Origin: LiPW-15 sp964530925
GTDB taxonomy: Bacteria; Patescibacteriota; Minisyncoccia; UBA6257; 2-01-FULL-56-20
Assembly: GCA_964530925.1 (NCBI GenBank)
Contig: CAZHBZ010000018.1
Location: 1 to 10,496 of the forward strand
Direction: 5' to 3'
DNA length: 10,496 bases
The notes under the pieces were generated by a model that worked only from the letters and a program-made list of their open reading frames with translations, was not told where the DNA came from and searched no databases. The position numbers and the translations under genes were made by a program. Shown here piece after piece: positions 1 through 5,897 of the stretch. Numbering within the stretch: the stretch's first letter is position 1; every line of letters begins with the position of its first letter.

Positions 1-811
1 TCGTGCTAACCGGATCTTGGGCAAGCTGGACCGCATCATCGCCCGCGTTAAATTGCCCCGCTCCGCCGCCATCTTTCCCCGCTATATAATGAGTTCCGCT
101 TCCGCTCCACACCCCATCGTTCCCATTCCCGCTTCTATCCCTGAGGGCGATTCCAGACCCTTCTTCAAAGTCCCACCATCCGGCAAGCCCTTTCAATTGA
201 GAGATAAGGGAAAGATTATTTCCAACTTCTAGCGTCCCAGGATCGTAGCCGCCATCGTTTTTCGCGGCAGACCCCAAATACTTTTGGGACTCAAGAGACG
301 CTCCCAACGCGTAGCTTCCTCCGCTCACATATATATAGTAATTGAGAGATGTGGTGGTATTTGACGGGTCCACAGGCAAAGAGGATAGAGGTGAACCAAA
401 GGAGATATTTCCGAAGTTAACGGGTATCCAGCCCTGACCGTTGGATAGTTTGGTAGAAGTAGAGGTTACACAGTTGTAGGACCAGCCGGTGGGAAGGGTG
501 GGTAATCCAAGGTTTGCACAGGTAGAAGTGGTGTCGGGTATTGATACGTAGACAACGGACGAAGTACCCATAAAGCCCCCGTTTACGTCAGCCGAGTAGG
601 CAGAGAGAGCGGTATTGAGGGTTGAGAGATCAGAGAGACGGTTCGAGTCTCTGGCTTGTTTCAGGAGTTCAGAGGGATTCAAGGTCATGATTACTACGAC
701 CGAAAGGATGGCTACTATGGCCAAAACTACCAGGAGTTCGATTAGGGTGAAGCTTGCTCGCCGACGAGGCGAGGATTTTCTATTGCAAAAAAAGTTTTTC
801 ATTTGCCGCAT
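1..811 (-). CDS. Type IV prepilin-like protein with LamG-like domain (partial, 3' end outside window)
   Basis: The minus strand is open from the ATG at 811 to the left edge (270 codons, no stop). After a basic leader (S-P-R-R-R-A-S) comes the class III/type IV prepilin signature FTLIELLVVLAIVAIL, with Glu at +5 of the mature protein, so this is a secreted pilin or pseudopilin cleaved by a prepilin peptidase and assembled at the membrane. The -1 residue is Ser, where Gly is usual. The middle is Ser/Thr/Asn-rich. Near codons 210-235 the motif WWDFEEGSG followed by DRSGNGNDG matches the start of LamG/concanavalin-A-like jelly-roll domains, a fusion common in Parcubacteria. This suggests a surface adhesin or minor pilin. 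The ATG at 802 (MKN...) is an equally possible start; neither has a Shine-Dalgarno. It lies 29 nt after the phosphoketolase stop on the same strand, so cotranscription is possible. Confidence 0.85.
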   Translation of the reverse strand, partial: MRQMKNFFCNRKSSPRRRASFTLIELLVVLAIVAILSVVVIMTLNPSELLKQARDSNRLSDLSTLNTALSAYSADVNGGFMGTSSVVYVSIPDTTSTCANLGLPTLPTGWSYNCVTSTSTKLSNGQGWIPVNFGNISFGSPLSSLPVDPSNTTTSLNYYIYVSGGSYALGASLESQKYLGSAAKNDGGYDPGTLEVGNNLSLISQLKGLAGWWDFEEGSGIALRDRSGNGNDGVWSGSGTHYIAGKDGGGAGQFNAGDDAVQLAQDPVST

Positions 812-814
812 ATG

Positions 815-842
815 ACATTCCACATTCTAGATTCTACATTCT
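815..842 (-). repeat. Four tandem heptamers containing -10-like hexamers upstream of the prepilin
   Basis: The gap between the phosphoketolase stop and the prepilin start consists of four 7-bp units. On the plus strand they read ACATTCC, ACATTCT, AGATTCT and ACATTCT. On the minus strand this gives TAGAAT three times and TGGAAT once, each resembling a -10 box (TATAAT). The third TAGAAT (829-824) would place transcription start near 817, six nt before the ATG at 811. No convincing -35 was found, so the promoter role is inference; the repeat is directly visible. Confidence 0.5.
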
Positions 843-3198
843 ATTCCTCCTTCCACGACCAATTCTCGATTTCCTCCGGATCAACGCCGAATTTGCGAAT
901 GAACGTTCCGTGATCCTCCAGTTTTTGCGCATACTTGCGATCCAGATCCGCGGCTTTGTTTTTATCTAAGACCCCCGCCATAGCCATCTTCTCAAATATC
1001 TCCCTGGCCAAATGATACCGGCTTGTGCCGTTTCTCACGTGCATATCAAACGGAGTGGTGGTGGAGCCGTTTTCCAGATAGCCATGAACCGAGAACCTGC
1101 CGCTTCCGTCCTGTTCATCAAAAAGCACTTGTTTTAAAGTCTGCGGATATCCATGAAAATTGAAGATAACCGGTTTGTCGTGCGTGAAATAATCTTCAAA
1201 ATGCCTGCCTGCCGAAGAGGCAGGTTCGCCGTCGGCCAGTCCGGTTCGACCGATACCGAGCGAAGTCAGTTCCATTATATTTACAAAACGCATTTTGATT
1301 TCCGGCGCCTCATTCCTCGCTATGTCCATGGCCGCAAGCGCCTCCTTGGTCAGATATTCCCCCGCCGCGGAAATAACTATGTCAGGGTCTTTGTCGCTCG
1401 CGAAGTCCCAGATCATCAGTCCGTGATCCAATTCTTCCTCCGCAAGTTCCGGCGTAAGCCATCTCGGCTCCAATGTTTTCCCGGCGACTATCACATTTAT
1501 CTCTTGCTTCGAGGAAAGGCATTTCTTAAGAACCGCCAAGGCGCTATTCCCGTCCGGCGGGAAATATACATGAGTGAAAAGGCCCGGACGATGGAGCATG
1601 TCGTCGATGAACCCTGGGTTTTGGTGCGAAAAGCCATTGTGTTCCTGCCTCCAGCCAGAAGAGGTCAATATATAGTTGAGCGACGGGAATTTGCCACGCC
1701 ACGGGATATCCCTGGCCACGGAAATAAATTTCGCGTATTGATCGGCCATCGAAGAAACTATCTGGATAAAGGCTTCGTAGGAGGCAAAAATGGCATGCCG
1801 CCCGGTCAGAACATAGCTCTGGAAAAGCCCTTGGAGGGTGTGCTCGGAAAGCATTTCTGTGACGCGTCCATCGGAAACTAAATCTTTATCCCAATCTTCT
1901 TTGGGCCAGGTAAACGCCCGACCGGTGATTTTAAAGACCTCATCTAATTTGTTGGAATAAGTTTCGTCCGGAGAGAAAAGGCGAAAATTTTTATGCGCGG
2001 CGTTCAGTTCAAAAACTTTTTTCAGATATGCCCCGGCCCTTCGCATACTCGAAGAACCCACGGTGCCGGGGATTGAAGCATCTTCGGAAAATTCTTTTAT
2101 CTCCGGCAAAATTAAATCTTTTGTTTTTGTCCCCATGGCAACCGGGGAATCGCCTATCTTTAAGTGAGAGGGCGGGACAAATTCTTTTATCTCATCTCTA
2201 AAACCTTTTTCTGGATCAAAAAGTTCCTCAAAGTTATAGGACTTCAGCCACTTTTCCACGGCGTTAAGTTCCGCGCGATCGGTTTTAGCGTTCGGCCCCA
2301 CAACCTGGTGAGAGAGGCAGTTTCCTTCTATCTTCTGGCCCTTCAATTTTTTAACACCGGTCCAGCCCTTGGGAGTTCGGAGAACTATCATCGGAAAACG
2401 CGGAGATACAATATCTTCTCCACCTTCACGCGCGCGCCGCTGCAATTCCCTGATCTTTTGATAAGCCTCTTCCATGACTTCCGCCATTTTTTTGTACGGA
2501 TCTTTTCCGTCTACTATATATGGCTCGTACCCGTAGCCGTAAAAAAGAGATTTCAACTCTTTGTTGCTCATTCGGCCAAAAACAGTCGGCCCGGAAATTT
2601 TGTATCCGTTTAAATGGAGGATGGGCAAAACCGCTCCGTTATTTTTTGGACTCAAAAATTTATTTACATGCCAGGCAGTCGCGGCCGGTCCGGTCTCCGC
2701 CTCGCCGTCGCCCACAAGAACCGCGGCGATAAGGTCCGGGTTATCGAGCACCGCGCCGAAGGCGTGAGAGAGCGAATATCCAAGTTCGCCGCCTTCAAGT
2801 ATCACGCCGGGAGTTCCCGGATTGGAGTGGCTCGGGAATCCATATGGCCAGCTGAAGTTCCTGGAAATATACCCCAAACCTTTTTCGTCTAACGTAGCTT
2901 CGGGATAATATTTCGCGAGCGTTCCCTCCATAAAAAGATTAGCCTGTAAAGCCGGAAAGCCATGGCCCGGCCCAAGAATAAAAATAAACTCGGCCTTGTG
3001 CTTCCCAATCAAATAGTTGAGGTTAGCGTAAACAAAATTAATTCCGGGGCAAGTCCCCCAGTGGCCCAAAAGCCGGGGCTTAATATCCTCAAAAGAAAGT
3101 TTTCTTTTTAGCAAAAAATTATCATTGAGATATATCTGGGCGGCGGAAATGTAGTTCGCGGCGCGTACATATTTGCGAATCGATTCTATATCATTCAT
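841..3198 (-). CDS. xfp: Xylulose-5-phosphate/fructose-6-phosphate phosphoketolase
   Basis: This thiamine-diphosphate enzyme cleaves xylulose 5-phosphate (and often fructose 6-phosphate) with phosphate to acetyl phosphate plus a triose or tetrose phosphate in the cytosol. The 785-residue length is normal for the family. Visible motifs are GHWGTCPG (His46), GPGHG (His79), PSH (His124), the ThDP/Mg motif GDGEAETGP at 163-171, SEHTLQG with the likely catalytic Glu452, and FSHQNPG with His525. With a constant offset these fit the catalytic residues known from Bifidobacterium XFP. The C-terminal FNFHGYP and TTTPFDM motifs are intact. The gene appears to have its own promoter; no acetate kinase or pentose-phosphate gene is in the window, so the rest of the pathway must lie elsewhere. 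A small GC-rich palindrome lies in frame near codons 659-664. The start is set by a TATAAT six nt upstream and the absence of a Shine-Dalgarno. Confidence 0.96.
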   Translation of the reverse strand: MNDIESIRKYVRAANYISAAQIYLNDNFLLKRKLSFEDIKPRLLGHWGTCPGINFVYANLNYLIGKHKAEFIFILGPGHGFPALQANLFMEGTLAKYYPEATLDEKGLGYISRNFSWPYGFPSHSNPGTPGVILEGGELGYSLSHAFGAVLDNPDLIAAVLVGDGEAETGPAATAWHVNKFLSPKNNGAVLPILHLNGYKISGPTVFGRMSNKELKSLFYGYGYEPYIVDGKDPYKKMAEVMEEAYQKIRELQRRAREGGEDIVSPRFPMIVLRTPKGWTGVKKLKGQKIEGNCLSHQVVGPNAKTDRAELNAVEKWLKSYNFEELFDPEKGFRDEIKEFVPPSHLKIGDSPVAMGTKTKDLILPEIKEFSEDASIPGTVGSSSMRRAGAYLKKVFELNAAHKNFRLFSPDETYSNKLDEVFKITGRAFTWPKEDWDKDLVSDGRVTEMLSEHTLQGLFQSYVLTGRHAIFASYEAFIQIVSSMADQYAKFISVARDIPWRGKFPSLNYILTSSGWRQEHNGFSHQNPGFIDDMLHRPGLFTHVYFPPDGNSALAVLKKCLSSKQEINVIVAGKTLEPRWLTPELAEEELDHGLMIWDFASDKDPDIVISAAGEYLTKEALAAMDIARNEAPEIKMRFVNIMELTSLGIGRTGLADGEPASSAGRHFEDYFTHDKPVIFNFHGYPQTLKQVLFDEQDGSGRFSVHGYLENGSTTTPFDMHVRNGTSRYHLAREIFEKMAMAGVLDKNKAADLDRKYAQKLEDHGTFIRKFGVDPEEIENWSWKEE

Positions 3199-3204
3199 GG
3201 CTTA

Positions 3205-3210
3205 ATTATA
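3205..3210 (-). promoter_or_regulatory. -10 box of the phosphoketolase, leaderless geometry
   Basis: A perfect TATAAT lies on the minus strand with exactly six nt (TAAGCC) before the ATG at 3198, so transcription should start at or next to the start codon. No Shine-Dalgarno precedes the ATG. The best -35 region is weak (T-rich, overlapping the T-tract of the upstream terminator). Confidence 0.65.
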
Positions 3211-3226
3211 CTCCAAGAACCCCTGA

Positions 3227-3280
3227 AAAATGAAAAAGCCCCTCCTTAGTTTCGCGATTAGCGGAACTCGGGGAGGGGCA
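3227..3280 (-). terminator. Intrinsic terminator of the 80-aa gene
   Basis: On the minus strand the stem GCCCCTCC (3279-3272) pairs with GGAGGGGC (3245-3238); a smaller inner stem AGTT/AACT with CGC/GCG lies in the loop. TTTTT and then a second T-run follow. It separates the small gene from the phosphoketolase promoter just downstream. Confidence 0.85.
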
Positions 3281-3287
3281 GTCGCGA

Positions 3288-3530
3288 TCAACGCGACAGG
3301 AACTCACCTACCAAATCAGACAGAAAAAACGGATAGGCCGGAGGGTTTCTGACGCCAGTCTTCAAAAGAAGGGCGCACCAATCCCCGCGGTTACAAGGAC
3401 GGGGCATATCCTTGCCCGGTCCGGAGAGAAAGAACTCCACGGCCTCCCGAAGATCCTCGGGGGGCACCTTGCCGCCCAGGAGCTCAACCTTAATCCTGCT
3501 CTCTTGCGTCAACCGGTTGGCGAATATCAC
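3288..3530 (-). CDS. Small protein of unknown function (80 aa)
   Basis: I do not recognise the family. The start is GTG at 3530, chosen because AGGAGG (3545-3540) lies nine nt upstream and a strong promoter lies further up. The protein is soluble in appearance: N-terminal half with an amphipathic stretch (EDLREAVEFFL, residues 25-35), then a Pro/Gly-rich section with two cysteines (C46 and C52, in PCNRGDWC), and a hydrophobic-aromatic C-terminus (YPFFLSDLVGEFL). There is no signal peptide. It sits in its own unit with promoter, ribosome site and terminator, divergent from the 89-aa gene at 3692. The full set of expression signals is the main support that it is real; function is unknown. Confidence 0.72.
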   Translation of the reverse strand: MIFANRLTQESRIKVELLGGKVPPEDLREAVEFFLSGPGKDMPRPCNRGDWCALLLKTGVRNPPAYPFFLSDLVGEFLSR

Positions 3531-3539
3531 CAGCTCATT

Positions 3540-3605
3540 CCTCCTGTAGCGGTTATAGCGTTAAGGAACCTCGCAGATTGTATCAAAAAAAACATAAGCG
3601 GTCAA
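3540..3605 (-). promoter_or_regulatory. Promoter and ribosome binding site of the 80-aa gene
   Basis: Minus strand: TTGACC (3605-3600), 17-nt spacer, TACAAT (3582-3577), expected start near 3570, then AGGAGG at 3545-3540 nine nt before the GTG. Spacing and hexamers fit a sigma-70-type promoter. Confidence 0.75.
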
Positions 3606-3646
3606 CTGGGCACTTCCTCCCCCAATGCTTTACTTTGCGTGGATTT

Positions 3647-3683
3647 TATAATTGAATATCAAAAGCTCGGGTTTGAAAGGAGG
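3647..3683 (+). promoter_or_regulatory. -10 box and ribosome binding site of the 89-aa gene
   Basis: TATAAT at 3647-3652 would start transcription near 3659. AAAGGAGG at 3676-3683 ends eight nt before the GTG at 3692 and fixes that start. The -35 is weak at normal spacing; an alternative reading is TTTGCG (3634-3639), 17 nt, TATCAA (3657-3662). Confidence 0.55.
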
Positions 3684-3691
3684 GCTAAGAC

Positions 3692-3961
3692 GTGAAGAAA
3701 ACCAAAAGGGATAGAAAATATAGTTGGTATGTCCAGCCTCTCGATAAGTCCACAAATGATATCCTCTATGGAATGGTTGGGGAGGAAAACTTCCTGGAGA
3801 ACCAAGAGGTCGAAGGCGTCGAAGAACGCGTACCCCTCTGGCTTTTGCCGACCGGCGGGTCTAAACTCACCGCTCTTCGTGCCTCTAGAATAAAACTCGG
3901 CCTGAGATTCCGCCTTTTTATCCAGGAAGGCTCGGGGAAGATTCGCCCATTCCCGTTCTGA
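3692..3961 (+). CDS. Small basic protein of unknown function (89 aa)
   Basis: GTG start with AAAGGAGG eight nt upstream. The protein begins with a Lys/Arg-rich segment (MKKTKRDRKY), then S-W-Y-V-Q-P-L-D followed by a Thr-Asn pair, an acidic middle (about residues 30-46), then PLWLLPTGG and an Arg/Lys-rich C-terminal region ending RPFPF. It has no cysteine, membrane segment or signal peptide. I do not recognise it with confidence. The unit is isolated: own promoter, and an intrinsic terminator directly after the stop, convergent with the next gene. The strong ribosome site and terminator support that it is expressed. No function can be assigned. Confidence 0.72.
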   Translation: MKKTKRDRKYSWYVQPLDKSTNDILYGMVGEENFLENQEVEGVEERVPLWLLPTGGSKLTALRASRIKLGLRFRLFIQEGSGKIRPFPF

Positions 3962-3973
3962 TAAAGCTATCGG

Positions 3974-3997
3974 CCTCCGGCAAGTCCGGAGGTTTTT
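3974..3997 (+). terminator. Intrinsic terminator of the 89-aa gene
   Basis: Stem CCTCCGG (3974-3980), loop CAAGT, CCGGAGG (3986-3992), then TTTTT. It stands back to back with the minus-strand terminator at 4001-4028. Confidence 0.9.
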
Positions 3998-4000
3998 AAT

Positions 4001-4028
4001 TTAAAAGCCCCGACACCTGGTCGGGGCT
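4001..4028 (-). terminator. Intrinsic terminator of the 59-aa Cys4 gene
   Basis: Minus strand AGCCCCGAC (4028-4020), five-nt loop, GTCGGGGCT (4014-4006), then a short T-run. Perfect nine-bp stem. Confidence 0.85.
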
Positions 4029-4046
4029 GCATTCCCTTCTACTCCA

Positions 4047-4226
4047 TCATCCGAACCGGGTCCCGAGCTCTTCTGCGGACTTCTTTCCGTAGATAAACGC
4101 ATCGCATTCCTCGCAGAGCTGGCCCACCCCCTCCACATAGAATTCACGCACATCGACGGGGACGTTCCGCGCGTAGCCGGTTTCTTTACCGCAAACAACA
4201 CAAGGGTCCTTCGCTTCGTCCTTCAC
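4047..4226 (-). CDS. Small Cys4 (putative zinc-binding) protein, 59 aa
   Basis: Two cysteine pairs, PCVVCG (C9, C12) and LCEEC (C38, C41), are spaced like a zinc ribbon, so a small zinc-binding protein is likely; what it contacts is unknown. Between the pairs lies a charged segment with VDVRE and YVEGVGQ. I start it at GTG 4226 because AAGGAGG (4241-4235) is eight nt upstream and the promoter -10 is at 4265-4260. A longer frame from TTG at 4271 would begin upstream of the predicted transcription start and is rejected. The gene has its own terminator at 4001-4028 and lies just downstream of, but is apparently transcribed separately from, the DUF1295 gene. It is one of four products in this window carrying paired cysteines. 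Confidence 0.78.
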   Translation of the reverse strand: MKDEAKDPCVVCGKETGYARNVPVDVREFYVEGVGQLCEECDAFIYGKKSAEELGTRFG

Positions 4227-4234
4227 GCTTCCTT

Positions 4235-4288
4235 CCTCCTTCTCTACGAACTTACGAGGATGATAGACCAAAACTCAACCGGCGTCAA
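4235..4288 (-). promoter_or_regulatory. Promoter and ribosome binding site of the 59-aa Cys4 gene
   Basis: TTGACG (4288-4283), 17-nt spacer, TATCAT (4265-4260), expected start near 4253, then AAGGAGG (4241-4235). The -35 overlaps the TGA stop of the upstream DUF1295 gene, so the two genes are packed with no spare sequence. Confidence 0.75.
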
Positions 4289-4932
4289 AATTTAAATTGT
4301 TTTATTAAGATGATGGCGACAATCGGTCCGATTATCGTAAGATACCCATACGGCAAAGATAACGCCATTAACAATATGCCCGACCATTGCAGCCCCTCCC
4401 CCAAATATTTTCTTTTATTCTCCGGGGCTTTAAGAAATCTAGAAAGCCATCGGTCGCTTAAAAATTCAAAAGCAAATCCAATAAACCAAAGCCCCGCGCC
4501 GAAGTAATCCAAAAGTCCCAACTCCCCTCCGCCAAACGTATTAATATAGAGAACCGGAATCGCGATAAGCATAAGCAAAGCTCCGCGCCACATAAAAATT
4601 CTAAGATAGCTCCAAAGGAAAAAATTTCTGCGCCACCTTGCCCGCAGTTCGCGATAGCGAGAGTCCTCCGTCCCGCCGCCGTTTTTAAGATACGCGCGCA
4701 AAGAAACCTTCATCCCCCAGGCAAAAACCAAAAGCGAAACCAATATCGGACGAACACTCGCGTTCTCATACGAAACGAGGATAAGCATCGCAAGCAAAAT
4801 GAAACCCAAGCCCCAGGCGACATCCACAAGATCGGTTCGCTTCGCCATAAGCGAGACGATATACCAAAGCGTCATGTAAATAAATACAAACAACGCTCCA
4901 TGAGCCAAGGTGTTAAAAAATATATCCGCCAT
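4285..4932 (-). CDS. DUF1295-family membrane protein, shortened
   Basis: A 215-aa polytopic membrane protein. RTDLVDVAWGLGF after the first hydrophobic helix is the hallmark of DUF1295 (COG3752), a family related to steroid 5-alpha-reductases and isoprenylcysteine methyltransferases. RYRELRARW and FGAGLWFIGFAFEFLSDRWLSRF also fit the family. The usual Gly-Leu-Trp-x-x-(S/T)-R-H-P-N block before YFGE is absent: the sequence passes directly from PENKRK to YLGEGLQWSG. The protein also ends right after the last hydrophobic helix, without the usual charged tail. It may therefore lack the cofactor-binding part and be inactive or repurposed. The frame is open for 76 more codons upstream, but these overlap the divergent gene at 5024. 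I choose ATG 4932 because TATAAT lies six nt before it. About five to six membrane helices are visible. Confidence 0.8.
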   Translation of the reverse strand: MADIFFNTLAHGALFVFIYMTLWYIVSLMAKRTDLVDVAWGLGFILLAMLILVSYENASVRPILVSLLVFAWGMKVSLRAYLKNGGGTEDSRYRELRARWRRNFFLWSYLRIFMWRGALLMLIAIPVLYINTFGGGELGLLDYFGAGLWFIGFAFEFLSDRWLSRFLKAPENKRKYLGEGLQWSGILLMALSLPYGYLTIIGPIVAIILIKQFKF

Positions 4933-4938
4933 AGGGGA

Positions 4939-4944
4939 ATTATA
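4939..4944 (-). promoter_or_regulatory. -10 box of the DUF1295 gene, leaderless geometry
   Basis: TATAAT on the minus strand followed by six nt (TCCCCT) and the ATG at 4932, with no Shine-Dalgarno. The -35 position holds TTCGCC (4967-4962), a weak match that abuts the -35 of the divergent plus-strand promoter. Confidence 0.65.
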
Positions 4945-4967
4945 AACTATGTCTAAAATGCGGCGAA

Positions 4968-5018
4968 TTGACTCCTCCGGCGGCCAATGATACAAATTAG
5001 TTAGCGAACCCGAGGAGG
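4968..5018 (+). promoter_or_regulatory. Promoter and ribosome binding site of the lipoprotein-like gene
   Basis: TTGACT (4968-4973), 17-nt spacer, TACAAA (4991-4996), expected start near 5003, then GAGGAGG (5012-5018) five nt before the ATG at 5024. Confidence 0.65.
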
Positions 5019-5023
5019 CGCGT

Positions 5024-5329
5024 ATGAGGAAATTCCCGCTTTCCGGCTTAATCTTGATTACTGTATCCACAATCGCCTGCTCGACGCTCGAAAGTGAAAC
5101 GTATCGTGTGGGCTGTATTGTGGAAAAGGAATCCGACAGAACCCTGTATGAGATGGTCATTGTCGTTCAAGAAGTCGATTCCGAACATTTCGAAGTTTCT
5201 TTCCCGGAGTCCGTAGGTAAATCCAACTCCATCGTGGAAAAGAAGTCTGTGGAATTCATTAGGTGTCCTTTTTTCTCCGGCGCCGGCAATCTTTTGAACA
5301 TGGGACTAAGACCCGCCGATTCACGATGA
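5024..5329 (+). CDS. Small exported, lipoprotein-like protein (101 aa)
   Basis: A basic N-terminus (MRKF) is followed by a hydrophobic stretch (about residues 5-18) and a Cys at 19 in the context S-T-I-A-C-S. This resembles a lipoprotein signal peptide, though Thr at -3 is atypical (Leu usual), so a plain secretory signal is possible. The mature part is about 80 residues, beta-strand rich, with E-S-E-T-Y-R-V-G-C, a hydrophobic YEMVIVVQEV segment and a further Cys near the C-terminus. I recognise no family. GAGGAGG five nt upstream fixes the start, and the gene has its own promoter and terminator. In an organism without an outer membrane it would be held on the outside of the cytoplasmic membrane. 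It is divergent from the DUF1295 membrane gene. Confidence 0.72.
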   Translation: MRKFPLSGLILITVSTIACSTLESETYRVGCIVEKESDRTLYEMVIVVQEVDSEHFEVSFPESVGKSNSIVEKKSVEFIRCPFFSGAGNLLNMGLRPADSR

Positions 5330-5338
5330 CCCGCAAGC

Positions 5339-5362
5339 AACCGGCCGCCAGGCCGGTTTCTT
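5339..5362 (+). terminator. Intrinsic terminator of the lipoprotein-like gene
   Basis: AACCGGCC (5339-5346), loop GCCA, GGCCGGTT (5351-5358), then TCTTTC. Perfect eight-bp stem with a modest T-run. Confidence 0.75.
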
Positions 5363-5377
5363 TCGCCGCATCCGGGC

Positions 5378-5405
5378 TTTAAACTTCCGTCCTTCGTGCT
5401 ACAAT
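5378..5405 (+). promoter_or_regulatory. Promoter of mscL, leaderless geometry
   Basis: TACAAT at 5400-5405 with six nt (TAAAAT) before the ATG at 5412; a possible -35, TTTAAA (5378-5383), lies 16 nt upstream. No Shine-Dalgarno is present. Confidence 0.65.
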
Positions 5406-5411
5406 TAAAAT

Positions 5412-5810
5412 ATGCTTAAAGGATTTAAACAATTCATTTTGCGAGGCAACGTGGTAGACCTGGCAGTCGGCGTGGTAATCGGCGCGGCGTTTGGCACGCT
5501 CGTGAACTCGATGGTAAAAGACCTCCTGACTCCGCTTATCGCCGCCATCGCGAAACAACCGGATTTTTCTGGGATAATCCTGACCCTGAACGGCAGTAGC
5601 CTGATGATAGGTTCTTTCTTAAACTCCCTCATTTCGTTCCTGATAGTCGCCATCGCCGTTTATTTCTTTGTGGTAACGCCGATAAACACCCTGATGTCCA
5701 AACTGAACAAACAGCCTCCGGCCGATCCAACCCGCAAGAAGTGCCCTCTTTGTTTGAGCGAAATTCCGATAGAAGCCAAAAAATGTTCCCATTGCACGGC
5801 GGATCTTTAA
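5412..5810 (+). CDS. mscL: Large-conductance mechanosensitive channel MscL with C-terminal zinc ribbon
   Basis: MscL opens under high membrane tension to release solutes during osmotic down-shock. The N-terminal FKQFILRGNVVDLAVGVVIGAAFG and the following region match the conserved S1 helix and TM1 pore segment (residues about 14-45). TM2 is at about 66-95 (FLNSLISFLIVAIAVYFFVV), followed by the short basic cytoplasmic segment. Instead of the usual C-terminal helix bundle only, the last 22 residues form a CPLC...CSHC pair (C111, C114, C125, C128), a rubredoxin-like zinc ribbon seen on some bacterial MscL proteins. Total length, 132 aa, is normal. The ATG is set by the TACAAT six nt upstream. 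A strong intrinsic terminator follows, so it is a single-gene unit. Confidence 0.96.
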   Translation: MLKGFKQFILRGNVVDLAVGVVIGAAFGTLVNSMVKDLLTPLIAAIAKQPDFSGIILTLNGSSLMIGSFLNSLISFLIVAIAVYFFVVTPINTLMSKLNKQPPADPTRKKCPLCLSEIPIEAKKCSHCTADL

Positions 5811-5823
5811 AATATTTCCGATG

Positions 5824-5853
5824 AAAAACCGGGGTAGACGTCCCGGTTTTTTT
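5824..5853 (+). terminator. Intrinsic terminator of mscL
   Basis: AAAAACCGGG (5824-5833), eight-nt loop, CCCGGTTTTT (5842-5851) with T-run to 5853. Ten-bp stem; the A-rich 5' arm could let it work in both directions. Confidence 0.92.
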
Positions 5854-5871
5854 GTATTATTCTTTTGAGGC

Positions 5872-5877
5872 TATAAA
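5872..5877 (+). promoter_or_regulatory. Possible -10 box of the trigger factor gene
   Basis: TATAAA lies 20 nt before the ATG at 5898, predicting a 5' UTR of about 14 nt with at most a weak ribosome site (AGGG at 5884-5887). The -35 region overlaps the mscL terminator T-run and is not convincing. Confidence 0.4.
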
Positions 5878-5897
5878 TAAACCAGGGTCAAAATAAA

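Noticed and set aside
1153..1881. 242-codon open frame on the plus strand inside xfp
   Set aside because: It is antisense to a full-length, well-conserved phosphoketolase and has no protein-family features.
3527..3538. Three-codon leader frame (Met-Ser-Trp-stop) overlapping the GTG start at 3530
   Set aside because: Its ATG is one nt from the AGGAGG, too close for initiation, while the GTG is at a workable nine-nt distance. Most likely chance.
4227..4271. TTG start for the 59-aa Cys4 protein
   Set aside because: It lies upstream of the -10 box and predicted transcription start; GTG 4226 has AAGGAGG eight nt before it.
4933..5160. Upstream extension of the DUF1295 frame by 76 codons
   Set aside because: It overlaps the divergent gene at 5024, lacks family similarity and runs across a promoter placed six nt before the internal ATG at 4932.
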